From Algibacter sp045066735 (GTDB taxonomy: Bacteria; Bacteroidota; Bacteroidia; Flavobacteriales; Flavobacteriaceae): 64,000 bases of DNA. The DNA is taken from positions 124,001-188,000 of the forward strand of contig NZ_JBISHH010000022.1 of NCBI RefSeq assembly GCF_045066735.1, read 5' to 3'. The first letter of the stretch is position 1. Each line of letters begins with the position of its first letter. Both the position numbers and the translations under genes were made by a program. Of this stretch, positions 26,318-33,962 are shown piece after piece. Below the pieces are notes generated by a model, which was given only the letters and a program-made list of their open reading frames with translations, had not been told where the DNA came from and did no database searches.

Positions 26318-26361
26318 TAAAATTAAGCTATTAGGCAAGTTTAGTTGGTAACCTTTGTTAC
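26318..26361 (-). promoter_or_regulatory. Operator (GTAAC-CTTT-GTTAC) and -7 box for the rhodanese operon
   Basis: The palindrome at 26348-26361 has two perfect halves. On the minus strand a TAATTTTA box (26318-26325) is centred exactly 33 bp away. The rhodanese ATG is 37 bp beyond the box. Confidence 0.72.
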
Positions 26362-26477
26362 ATTAAAGATATCTCTAGAATATTTAATTTATAAGCTAGT
26401 TTAACTTATGTTTATTGTGTTTTCAATAAAAATCCAGATAAAATTACTTCTCAATTTAGAAAAAGTAGTTGTATAAT

Positions 26478-26515
26478 AAGACCCATGTTGCACAAGTTTG
26501 TGAAACATAGGTCTT
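26478..26515. other. Long imperfect hairpin between stress gene and rhodanese operon
   Basis: An approximately 18-bp imperfect stem with two mismatches (arms beginning AAGACC and ending GGTCTT, tight GT loop) lies 80 bp after the UspA stop. In the uspA direction it has only a weak T stretch, so it may be a weak terminator or an RNA stability element. Confidence 0.45.
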
Positions 26516-26596
26516 TGAAATTAAAAAAAGGGTTTTTGAAAAAAGGAAATTAATTTTAATTAAAGCCATAAATTATTATTCAGGCAGAATCACTAT

Positions 26597-27463
26597 TTAA
26601 ACGGGTAAAGCTTCTTTAGTTTTAGAATTGCGTTTGCTAAAAGCAAGAACAGGTATATCTACTGTGGTTTTTATTTCTTTTACCAGGTCTTTACGGAAAG
26701 GATTATCTAATCTAAACTCATGTTTACGCTCTAACATAGCAAGCATGCTAGCTTTTTCATTATCAATAACACTTAAAATGCCCGATTTTATTTTGGTTGA
26801 TGCAATGGTTTTAAAGGTAATATCATCATAAGAGACTTGTTCTAAAAGCATGATTTTAAATTGTTCCATACGTTCTTTAGCTGTTGTAGTATCTGTATGA
26901 TAAATATGTATTATTTCTATTAGCGCTTCAAACGGACGTACAATTTCAATTAGTTTTTTAATTGGTATAATATCTTGTTGTTCAAAATCGGTTGCATAAA
27001 TAATGGTAGAAATACTTGTATAGTCCAAGCCATTTGGAATCATCATAATCGGAAAATTAATCCTATCTAATAATTCATTTGCAATATTACTCGAGAAAAA
27101 TCCACGATGGCTATGGTCATCTTTCATACCTAATATAATAAGGTCTGGAGATAATTTTTTAGAGGTATCAATAATAGCATCCTCTACCGATGTATCCTCA
27201 ACAGCATGAATTTTTATCGGAGCTTCGCGAAATTCATTTTTTAGATGTGTTTCACAGAATTTTTTAACAACATCTTTTTTTTCTTCCTTCATTCGTAATT
27301 GTAATTTATCTAAAGGTTGAATTACAGAAAGATGAATAGGAGGAAATTGATAAACATGTAAAACGTGCAAATCAGCTTTCATGATATAACTAAAGCGATA
27401 AGCATATTTTAATGCGGAAGCATCATTTTTTGTACAGTCTGTGGCATATAGAATAGTTTTCAT
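26597..27463 (-). CDS. Universal stress protein, tandem UspA domains
   Basis: 288 residues, two Usp domains in tandem. The first begins MKTILYATDCTKNDASALKYA and has GMKDDHSHRGFFSSNIANELLDRINFPIMMIP (about 113-145), resembling the G-2x-G-9x-G(S/T) ATP-binding loop but without all its glycines. The second (about 150-288) starts ISTIIYATDFEQQDI and lacks the loop. Tandem-Usp proteins in Bacteroidota are often induced by low oxygen or stress. The promoter at 27484-27527, with an FNR-like operator, supports that. It has no close partner gene and runs toward the rhodanese operon. Confidence 0.88.
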   Translation of the reverse strand: MKTILYATDCTKNDASALKYAYRFSYIMKADLHVLHVYQFPPIHLSVIQPLDKLQLRMKEEKKDVVKKFCETHLKNEFREAPIKIHAVEDTSVEDAIIDTSKKLSPDLIILGMKDDHSHRGFFSSNIANELLDRINFPIMMIPNGLDYTSISTIIYATDFEQQDIIPIKKLIEIVRPFEALIEIIHIYHTDTTTAKERMEQFKIMLLEQVSYDDITFKTIASTKIKSGILSVIDNEKASMLAMLERKHEFRLDNPFRKDLVKEIKTTVDIPVLAFSKRNSKTKEALPV

Positions 27464-27483
27464 AATCTTGGTTTTTAACTCAT

Positions 27484-27527
27484 TAAAGTTATTGATTTAC
27501 ATTGGGTTAGAATATGATATATGTCAT
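27484..27527 (-). promoter_or_regulatory. FNR-like operator (ATGAT-ATAT-GTCAT) and -7 box for the first UspA gene
   Basis: The operator at 27514-27527 is a palindrome with one mismatched pair. On the minus strand a TAACTTTA box (27484-27491) is centred 33 bp away. On the plus strand a TATATTTG box (27551-27558) is centred 34 bp away, so a second, rightward promoter is possible. Confidence 0.7.
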
Positions 27528-27627
27528 AGAATCTAGCAGTATAAGGATTGTATATTTGTGGGTTTTTTGTTTTTTTTCAAGTACTTAAAAGTTGAAAAAA
27601 AATAAAAAAGATAATTTTTTTTCAAAC

Positions 27628-27671
27628 CTGATATTTGTCATGTTTTGCTAGAGGTTAAGACTTTAAATTTG
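27628..27671 (+). promoter_or_regulatory. FNR-like operator (CTGAT-ATTT-GTCAT) and -7 box for a gene-free transcript
   Basis: The operator at 27628-27641 and a perfect TAAATTTG box (27664-27671) are centred 33 bp apart, oriented to the right. No coding frame follows within the 285 bp before a strong terminator, so it should drive the candidate RNA at 27677-27955. Confidence 0.7.
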
Positions 27672-27676
27672 TGGTA

Positions 27677-27955
27677 TAATTGTACGTTCTTTAAAAATCG
27701 GTAGTCTTAATTTTATAACGTATTTGGACTACTTTGGATTGCTAGATAAGTTTTGTTTTCTTATTATTTAATATAACGTTCAACATGGTGTATTAGGTTT
27801 TATTTAAAGGTTAATAAATAGTATCAAGCAGTTCATAAAAATTGAAATTGGAAGTTTTTACTTCCTGTTTCTTTATAAAGTTATAGTTGGTTAGTTCGCA
27901 TTATCTCAGTAATGTGTAAAAAAGGGAGTGTTTATACAAAGCGTTCCCTTTTTTT
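27677..27955 (+). ncRNA. Candidate FNR-type-controlled small RNA, about 280 nt
   Basis: Start is estimated 5-8 nt after the TAAATTTG box; the end is at the terminator T run. Only a three-codon frame starts with ATG inside (27785), so it is not a peptide gene. Visible structure: arms GTAGTC (27701-27706) and GACTAC (27727-27732); hairpin GGAAG-TTTTTA-CTTCC (27850-27865); and the terminal hairpin. The next gene, the second UspA gene, has its own operator and promoter after the terminator, so this is not its leader. Function is inferred only by analogy to FNR-activated small RNAs. Confidence 0.6.
27918..27955 (+). terminator. Strong Rho-independent terminator of the candidate small RNA
   Basis: A stem of ten pairs including three G-T wobbles (GGGAGTGTTT with AAAGCGTTCCC) and a five-base loop, preceded by six A and followed by seven T. 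Confidence 0.85.
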
Positions 27956-27980
27956 GTTTTTAAAATATTGAAATAATAAA

Positions 27981-28024
27981 CTGATAATTATCATAAGTTT
28001 TAAGTCTTTGAATACTTAAATTTA
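27981..28024 (+). promoter_or_regulatory. FNR-like operator (CTGAT-AATT-ATCAT) and -7 box for the second UspA gene
   Basis: The core TGATAATTATCA is a perfect palindrome close to the enterobacterial FNR box (TTGAT-N4-ATCAA). A TAAATTTA box (28017-28024) is centred 33 bp away; the UspA ATG follows 19 bp later. Confidence 0.7.
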
Positions 28025-28042
28025 AATCTTACATTTAAACTT

Positions 28043-28870
28043 ATGAGAAGAATTTTGCTACCTACCGATTTTTCTGATAATGCATGGAGCGCGTCACTTT
28101 ATGCGTTAAAGTTTTTTGAACAAGAAATCTGTACGTTTTATTTTCTAAATTCGATAGCTTTACCAAGAAATGGACTTTCTAATCTTCCAGATAAAATTAT
28201 TAAAGAAATATCTGCAATTGCTAGTAAACAGTTGCTAGATTTTAAGCAGCGCGCAGAACTTTGTGAGCCAAACTCAAAACACAAATTTGAAACTATTTTA
28301 AGCACTCAAGATTTATATAAAGCTATAGAACACACATGCGAAACACACAAAATGGATTTGGTGGTAATGGGTACTAAAGGTGCAACGGGTGCAAAAGAGT
28401 TTTTCTTTGGAAGCAAAACAGTAAATGTAATTATGGCCATTAGCAAATGCCCAGTATTATTAATACCAGAAGCATTTAATTTTGTAACGCCTAAACAAAT
28501 TGCTTTTGCAACAGATTTTAGTCGTTTTTATCATATCAGAGAGATAAAACCTTTAAAGTATTTAATAAATTTATATCATTCTAAAATTAAAATTGTTCAT
28601 ATAGACGAAGAAACAGCGTTAAGTGATACCCAAGCTTTCAATTTAAAAATGTTAAAAATATATTTTAATACTCACAATTATACTCTCCATAGTATACCAA
28701 AATATAATGAAAAAGCTAAACGAATTAATGATTTTACCGAAAAGCACGAAATAGATATTTTGGCCATGGTAAAGTATAGACATAGTTTAATAGAAAAAAT
28801 TGTTAACGAGCCTGTTATAAAAGAACTTGGGTTTCATGCTAAAATTCCGTTTTTAGTTATTCCTGAATAA
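28043..28870 (+). CDS. Universal stress protein, tandem UspA domains (second copy)
   Basis: 275 residues with two Usp domains. The first begins MRRILLPTDFSDNAWSASLYAL and has an intact-looking ATP loop, GTKGATGAKEFFFGSKTVNVI (about 113-133), with G-2x-G and a following GS. The second domain is degenerate (KQIAFATDFSRFYH onward). It is divergent in sequence from the first copy, so the duplication is old or the two are independently recruited. It is controlled by its own FNR-like operator and precedes the histidine kinase gene by 57 bp. A role in low-oxygen or energy stress is inferred from the operator. Confidence 0.88.
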   Translation: MRRILLPTDFSDNAWSASLYALKFFEQEICTFYFLNSIALPRNGLSNLPDKIIKEISAIASKQLLDFKQRAELCEPNSKHKFETILSTQDLYKAIEHTCETHKMDLVVMGTKGATGAKEFFFGSKTVNVIMAISKCPVLLIPEAFNFVTPKQIAFATDFSRFYHIREIKPLKYLINLYHSKIKIVHIDEETALSDTQAFNLKMLKIYFNTHNYTLHSIPKYNEKAKRINDFTEKHEIDILAMVKYRHSLIEKIVNEPVIKELGFHAKIPFLVIPE

Positions 28871-28915
28871 GGTTATAATTAGTGTAGTTTTATGGTGTAA
28901 CTAAAAATAAGTTTC

Positions 28916-28923
28916 TATTTTTG
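28916..28923 (+). promoter_or_regulatory. -7 promoter box of the histidine kinase gene
   Basis: TATTTTTG matches TAnnTTTG and ends 4 bp before the ATG, so the mRNA would be nearly leaderless. A lone GTAAC half-site at 28897-28901 is not correctly placed to act as an operator. Confidence 0.5.
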
Positions 28924-28927
28924 AGGA

Positions 28928-30616
28928 ATGAAAGTCAATAAAATTTCATTTCTTTTTTTTTGGTTTATAGTCATCAATCTCTTTTGTATGGCTAACCATA
29001 ATTTGGTTTCGCAAAATAAAATAGACAGCACATTGTTTTATTATAAAGCTATTACTGAGCTTAAGGATGTTAATTACATTGGTAAATCTTTTGAGTTTTT
29101 TAATAAAAAGGCAGAACAGAGGTTGTTAGTTGGTGATACTGTTAAGTCTGCTTATTATCTTGAATTAATAGCGTTGGGGCAGTTTAAAATGGGGTTTCCT
29201 TACGAGAGTGAGGTCGCTAGTGTTAAGGCCTTAAAGCTATTAGATCTTGTTACAAATCCATCGAGAAATAATGATGCTAAAGGGCGATTATCGAATCAAT
29301 TAGGTATGGTTTACCGTAGGTTGGAAGACTTTGAAAACGCTAGGCGCTACTACAACCAAGCATTAGACTTAAATAAGGAAACCGAAGGTAGAATTGCTAT
29401 AATTACAAATATTGGCAATACATATGCAGACCAAAACAATTTCCAAAAAGCTGCGGATATATTAGTCTCGTTTTATGATGATGCTGTGGCTTTAAAAACT
29501 TCCAAAATTAAAGCAACTTATTTTGATAATTTTGGATATTTCAACTTAAAAATAAACAATAGCAGAGCATTAAAAGAGATGGAAGCAGCCCTAGAGATGA
29601 GGTTGGAATTAGGAGGCCTGTCAGGGCTTTTTTCTAGTTACCGCCATCTAGCTTTGTTTTATTATCAAAAAGGAAACAAAACAAAAGCACGATATTTTGC
29701 AAATAAAGCAACATCTGTTTCCAATAGAATACAAACACCAGCTTACCAATTAGAAGCCTTAGCTTTAAAGTTAGAGTTTGAAAACAATCCTGATTTTGGT
29801 AGATATATTGATTTAAATAAACAATTAATAAGTGAAAAACAGCTACGGGAGAATAAGTTTGCTGCTATAAAGTATAATTTAATTCGAAATGAACAATTAT
29901 TAGAAGAAAATGAAACCAAACTTTTAGTAAGTGAATTTGAGAAAGAAAAGGAGGAAACCTATAAGTGGCTGTATTTAACGCTTTGGATTTTAGTAATTTT
30001 ATTATCCACCTTAATTTTTTTCACTTTAAGAATACGACACAGAGAAGATCGTGTTCGTGAGGTTTATGATACCGAAAAACGTATTTCTAAAAAAGTACAT
30101 GATGAAGTCGCTAACGATGTTTATCAAGTCATGACGAGGCTTCAATACGAAGAAAATAGTCAAAAAGAAGAGCTCCTAGATGAGCTCGAGCATATTTATA
30201 ATAAAACTCGTGATATCTCAAGAGAAAGCGGCTCTATTGATTTAGAAAGCGATTTTAGTTTTGTTTTAAACGATTTATTGTTGGTTTATGAAACCGACGA
30301 TTTGGTAATTATTACCAGAGGCCTAAAAGATGTTAATTGGGATACCGTTTCTGAATTAAAAAAAACAACTATATACCGCGTGCTACAAGAGCTCATGACT
30401 AATATGAAAAAGCATAGTGAAGCGACATTAGTATCCATTTCATTTCAAAAAAATAAAAATTTTTTAGACATAAATTATATGGATAATGGGGTCGGAGCAG
30501 AATTAAATCGACTTGGAGGTCTTGAGAATGTGGAAACCCGTATTCATGCATTAAAAGGAACAGTTATCTTTAGCACCAAAATAGGTAATGGTTTTAAAGT
30601 TAAAGCAAGAATATGA
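28928..30616 (+). CDS. TPR-containing sensor histidine kinase (HisKA_3-type)
   Basis: 562 residues. A signal peptide or first hydrophobic helix (about 7-25) is followed by tetratricopeptide-like repeats (about 60-290, for example LGMVYRRLEDFENARRYYNQALDL), a membrane helix at about 345-367 (WLYLTLWILVILLSTLIFFTL) and a dimerisation helix with KKVHDEVANDVYQVM (phospho-His). The ATPase domain shows QELMTNMKKHSEATLVS (N box) and MDNGVGAELNRLGGLENVETRI (G box). TPR domains face the periplasm. This architecture is typical of Bacteroidota NarL-family sensor kinases. The response regulator follows 1 bp after the stop. Confidence 0.9.
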   Translation: MKVNKISFLFFWFIVINLFCMANHNLVSQNKIDSTLFYYKAITELKDVNYIGKSFEFFNKKAEQRLLVGDTVKSAYYLELIALGQFKMGFPYESEVASVKALKLLDLVTNPSRNNDAKGRLSNQLGMVYRRLEDFENARRYYNQALDLNKETEGRIAIITNIGNTYADQNNFQKAADILVSFYDDAVALKTSKIKATYFDNFGYFNLKINNSRALKEMEAALEMRLELGGLSGLFSSYRHLALFYYQKGNKTKARYFANKATSVSNRIQTPAYQLEALALKLEFENNPDFGRYIDLNKQLISEKQLRENKFAAIKYNLIRNEQLLEENETKLLVSEFEKEKEETYKWLYLTLWILVILLSTLIFFTLRIRHREDRVREVYDTEKRISKKVHDEVANDVYQVMTRLQYEENSQKEELLDELEHIYNKTRDISRESGSIDLESDFSFVLNDLLLVYETDDLVIITRGLKDVNWDTVSELKKTTIYRVLQELMTNMKKHSEATLVSISFQKNKNFLDINYMDNGVGAELNRLGGLENVETRIHALKGTVIFSTKIGNGFKVKARI

Positions 30617-30617
30617 T

Positions 30618-31280
30618 ATGTTTAAAAAAGTTTTAATTGCTGATGATTTAGAGAGTATAAACCAAGGTGTGTCTACAATTTTAAAAAAGTTGAACATAGA
30701 AAATATTTCTAAAGTTCAATATTGTGACGATGCTTATGTTAAATTTAAGAAAGCGATAATAGATAATGAGCCATTCGATTTGCTTATTACAGACTTGTCT
30801 TTTCAAACCGATCATAGAGAGCAAATGCTAAAGTCTGGAGAAGATTTAATAACTGCTATAAAAAAAGAACACCCAGAAGTAAACATCATTGCCTATTCCG
30901 TAGACGATAGATTGCAACAAGTGAGACGTCTTGTAAATATAGGGGTTAACGCATACGTTTGTAAAGGTCGAAATGGTGTAAGTGAACTATCCAAAAGTGT
31001 AAAATCTGTTTATGAAGGTAAGCGTTATTTTTCTCCAAAAATAGCCAAGGCATTAAATAATAAATCCAATTTAGAAATTGATATTTATGATGTTGAGTTA
31101 CTTCGTAATATTTCCATTGGTAAGTCTCAAGAGGAAATAAGTGCTATTTTTAAAACAAAAGGGTTATCGCCATCGGGTTTAAGTTCTATTGAAAAGCGAT
31201 TAAACAAACTCAAAATTCAATTGAACTCCAAAAACACAATACATTTAATAGCCGTAGCGAAAGATTTAGGCTTAATTTGA
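30618..31280 (+). CDS. Response regulator with receiver and C-terminal LuxR-like HTH
   Basis: 220 residues from the ATG at 30618; upstream in-frame codons overlap the kinase and are not needed. The receiver domain starts FKKVLIADDLESINQG (acidic pair), with the phospho-Asp in DLLITDLSFQTDH (about 58) and the Lys in VCKGRNGVSEL (about 117). The C-terminal 65 residues (LRNISIGKSQEEISAIFKTK onward) resemble a diverged LuxR/NarL helix-turn-helix. Cognate partner of the adjacent TPR histidine kinase by position. Targets are unknown. Two hairpins follow the stop. Confidence 0.87.
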   Translation: MFKKVLIADDLESINQGVSTILKKLNIENISKVQYCDDAYVKFKKAIIDNEPFDLLITDLSFQTDHREQMLKSGEDLITAIKKEHPEVNIIAYSVDDRLQQVRRLVNIGVNAYVCKGRNGVSELSKSVKSVYEGKRYFSPKIAKALNNKSNLEIDIYDVELLRNISIGKSQEEISAIFKTKGLSPSGLSSIEKRLNKLKIQLNSKNTIHLIAVAKDLGLI

Positions 31281-31370
31281 AAAAAAAAACAGGGTTTTAC
31301 GGAAACCCGTAAGAATTAACTCTGCAGTAGTAGTATTTTTGAAATAGCTATTAATAAAGCTGTAGGGAGC

Positions 31371-31408
31371 TTTTAAACTCTGTGTTGTAATGGCACAGAG
31401 TTTTTTTT
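31371..31408 (+). terminator. Terminator after the response regulator
   Basis: Arms AAACTCTGTG (31375-31384) and CACAGAGTTT (31394-31403), loop of nine bases, then a T run. A smaller hairpin (GGGTTT/AAACCC, 31292-31308) precedes it near the stop codon. Confidence 0.85.
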
Positions 31409-31473
31409 ATGGTTTTGTTTTATTTAATGGGTTAACTAAAAGTTTAGGATAACAAATTATCTTATTATAAAAC

Positions 31474-31517
31474 ATGATATTATTTAGGTTTTTCTCTTTA
31501 AAAATCAATTAATTTTA
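31474..31517 (+). promoter_or_regulatory. Degenerate FNR-like operator and -7 box for the octaheme cytochrome
   Basis: A half-site ATGAT followed by a poor right half (ATGATATTATTTAG at 31474-31487) and a TAATTTTA box (31510-31517) are centred 33 bp apart, the family spacing. Because the right half is weak, binding would be weaker than at the other sites. Confidence 0.45.
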
Positions 31518-31537
31518 GATTTTAAAATTAAATAGTA

Positions 31538-33790
31538 TTGAAATTTATAAATACAACAGTCGCTGCCTTATGTATTACGAGTATTTTTTTTTCTTGTAAA
31601 GAAAAAGAAGCTAAATATGTGGCTGCCTCTAGCGAAACCGAAAATGTTTTTGCTTCAACGGCTAAAATTCCAGACAATCATTTTTTAGGAGATCAAACTT
31701 GTAAAGAGTGTCATGCTAATCAATTTAATTTATGGCAAGGCTCACATCACGACAAAGCTATGCAAGAGGTTTCAGACTCTAGCATTTTAGGGAACTTTAA
31801 CAATGTAAAATTTAAAAGTCAAGGGATTACCTCTTATTTTTATAAAAAAGGAACCGATTTTTTTGTAAATACAGAAGGCCCTGAAGGTACATATCAAGAT
31901 TATAAAATTGTTTATACCTTTGGTATAAAGCCTTTGCAGCAGTACATCGTGCAGTTTCCAAACGGACATTATCAATGTCTTAGAACGGCTTGGGATACCG
32001 AAAAAGGAAAATGGTTCGATTTATACCCAGATTTTAAGGTGGTACATTCCGAGTGGTTACATTGGTCTAGAGGTGGTTTAAATTGGAATAATATGTGTTC
32101 CGATTGCCACTCCACAAATGTTCGTAAAAATTATGACTTTGAATCTCATAGTTATGATACCAAATATGCCTTAATTAATGTTAGTTGCGAAGCCTGCCAC
32201 GGTCCTGGTAAAACCCATGTTGAGCGTGCCACATTGCAAGGAAAGGATTATACGTTTTCTGGAGATTTAAAAATGACGGTTGGAACTGCTCCAAAAGATT
32301 TGGTAGATCAATGTGCGCGATGTCACATGAGAAGAGAGCAAGTTTCTGAGCATTTTAATTTTGAAGGCACAATGCTCGATCATTATTTTCCTGAATTAAT
32401 TAATACTAGAACCTATCATCCCGACGGACAAATTATGGATGAAGATTATGTGTATGGTTCATTTATACAAAGCAAAATGTATCATAGCGGTGTAACCTGT
32501 ATTAATTGTCATGATGCACACTCATTAGAGCTTAAATTTGAAGGTAATAATTTATGTGCACAATGTCACGTTCCCGATACTTACGATACACCTAGTCATC
32601 ATTTTCATTCTAATAGCTCGGAAGGTGCAAAGTGTATTAATTGCCACATGACGGGCAAATATTATATGGGAAATGATTTTAGAAGAGATCATAGTTTTAG
32701 AATTCCAAGACCAGATTTAAGCTTAAAATACGGAACACCTAATGCCTGCGTACAATGCCATGCCGATAAAGATAATGCTTGGGCTTGGCAGGAGTTTAAA
32801 AAACAATATGGCGAGCCCGATTATAAACATTTCTCAGAACTTTTAGCGCCCGGTTTGGTTGGCGAAGAACAGGGTTTAGGTGCATTGCAAGAATTGGCAA
32901 AAGATACTCTATATCCTGATATAGCAAGAGCTTCAGCTGTTAGTGGTATGGGTAATTATTTTGATACTAATACTATAAATAATTTAATTAGTTTTTTGGA
33001 CGATAATTCAGCACTAGTTAGAGGTGCAACTTTAGATGTTTTGGGCACGGTAGATGCTAAAGACTATGTAAATTATTTATTACCGATGCTAAACGATGAA
33101 AAACGCACTGTAAGAGTTAAAGCCTTTTATACCTTAGGGTTTTTAGATGAAATTCAAATTCCTGATGAATATAATGCCGTTTACAAGAAAGTTAAAAAAG
33201 AGTTTGATATTAATTTAAAGAGTACGGCAGATTTTGTTGGAGGTAGAATAAAAAGAGCCGATTATAATTTAAAAAAAGGAGACTTGCAAGCGGCTATTCG
33301 TGGTTATGAAAGTGCTTTGGAAATTGATGATATTAATAATATTGTGAGAACTAATTTGGCTAACTTATATTATAGAAATAAAAATTTTATAAAAGCAGAA
33401 GACACTTATAAAAAAATTATAGAATTAGAACCCGATTATTCTATAACCTATTATTCTTACGGACTCTTATTGGCCGAATTAAATAGAGTAGATGAGGCTA
33501 TAAAACAAATGCATTTAGCTATAAAACACGGGCCAGAAAACATTAGATTTTATTATAACCTAAGTTTGCTTTATGATAAAGAGAATAACTTAAAACAAGC
33601 CGAGAATATAGCGGCTAAAGGTTTAAAATTGGATTCTAACAATGAGAGTTTACTATATGTACTAGCCTATATTTATAATAAAGGAAATCAAAAAAATAAA
33701 GCTAGAAATGTAGCAGCTAAATTAGTGCAGTTATTCCCAGATAACGCACAATATGCAGGTTTTTATAACCAGCTAAATACTGTAAACTAA
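31538..33790 (+). CDS. Octaheme c-type cytochrome with HEAT/TPR C-terminal repeats
   Basis: 750 residues starting at TTG; an in-frame TAA nine bases upstream leaves no other start. Lipoprotein signal (TSIFFSCKEKE, Cys at about 20). Eight CxxCH heme sites: CKECH, CSDCH, CEACH, CARCH, CINCH, CAQCH, CINCH, CVQCH. The N-terminal two-thirds fit the cytochrome c554/multiheme family; the C-terminal third contains HEAT-like (about 455-545) and TPR repeats (about 585-740). It would sit on the outside of a membrane and move electrons to a periplasmic acceptor; nitrite, tetrathionate or hydroxylamine chemistry are possibilities. It lies in the low-oxygen group together with nrdJ. Confidence 0.88.
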   Translation: MKFINTTVAALCITSIFFSCKEKEAKYVAASSETENVFASTAKIPDNHFLGDQTCKECHANQFNLWQGSHHDKAMQEVSDSSILGNFNNVKFKSQGITSYFYKKGTDFFVNTEGPEGTYQDYKIVYTFGIKPLQQYIVQFPNGHYQCLRTAWDTEKGKWFDLYPDFKVVHSEWLHWSRGGLNWNNMCSDCHSTNVRKNYDFESHSYDTKYALINVSCEACHGPGKTHVERATLQGKDYTFSGDLKMTVGTAPKDLVDQCARCHMRREQVSEHFNFEGTMLDHYFPELINTRTYHPDGQIMDEDYVYGSFIQSKMYHSGVTCINCHDAHSLELKFEGNNLCAQCHVPDTYDTPSHHFHSNSSEGAKCINCHMTGKYYMGNDFRRDHSFRIPRPDLSLKYGTPNACVQCHADKDNAWAWQEFKKQYGEPDYKHFSELLAPGLVGEEQGLGALQELAKDTLYPDIARASAVSGMGNYFDTNTINNLISFLDDNSALVRGATLDVLGTVDAKDYVNYLLPMLNDEKRTVRVKAFYTLGFLDEIQIPDEYNAVYKKVKKEFDINLKSTADFVGGRIKRADYNLKKGDLQAAIRGYESALEIDDINNIVRTNLANLYYRNKNFIKAEDTYKKIIELEPDYSITYYSYGLLLAELNRVDEAIKQMHLAIKHGPENIRFYYNLSLLYDKENNLKQAENIAAKGLKLDSNNESLLYVLAYIYNKGNQKNKARNVAAKLVQLFPDNAQYAGFYNQLNTVN

Positions 33791-33918
33791 ATTGCTTTTT
33801 TTTGAAGTTAAAGTAATTTTCTTGTTTTATAATGTTGAAATTATTGAGAACTTTAGTTTAATTTGTTTTTTGTAAAAACTTAAAAATAAGGTTTTTGAAA
33901 AAAAATATTGAAAACTTT

Positions 33919-33962
33919 ATGATATTTGTCATCTTTTAGATTTTAGTTTTTGAAGACATTTA
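33919..33962 (+). promoter_or_regulatory. FNR-like operator (ATGAT-ATTT-GTCAT) and -7 box for nrdJ
   Basis: The operator at 33919-33932 is identical at 13 of 14 bases to the small RNA operator. A GACATTTA box (33955-33962), weaker than the others, is centred 33 bp away. The nrdJ ATG is 35 bp after the box. Confidence 0.65.

Noticed and set aside
28897..28910. GTAAC half-site before the histidine kinase
   Set aside because: The right half is missing and the -7 box would have to lie inside the gene.
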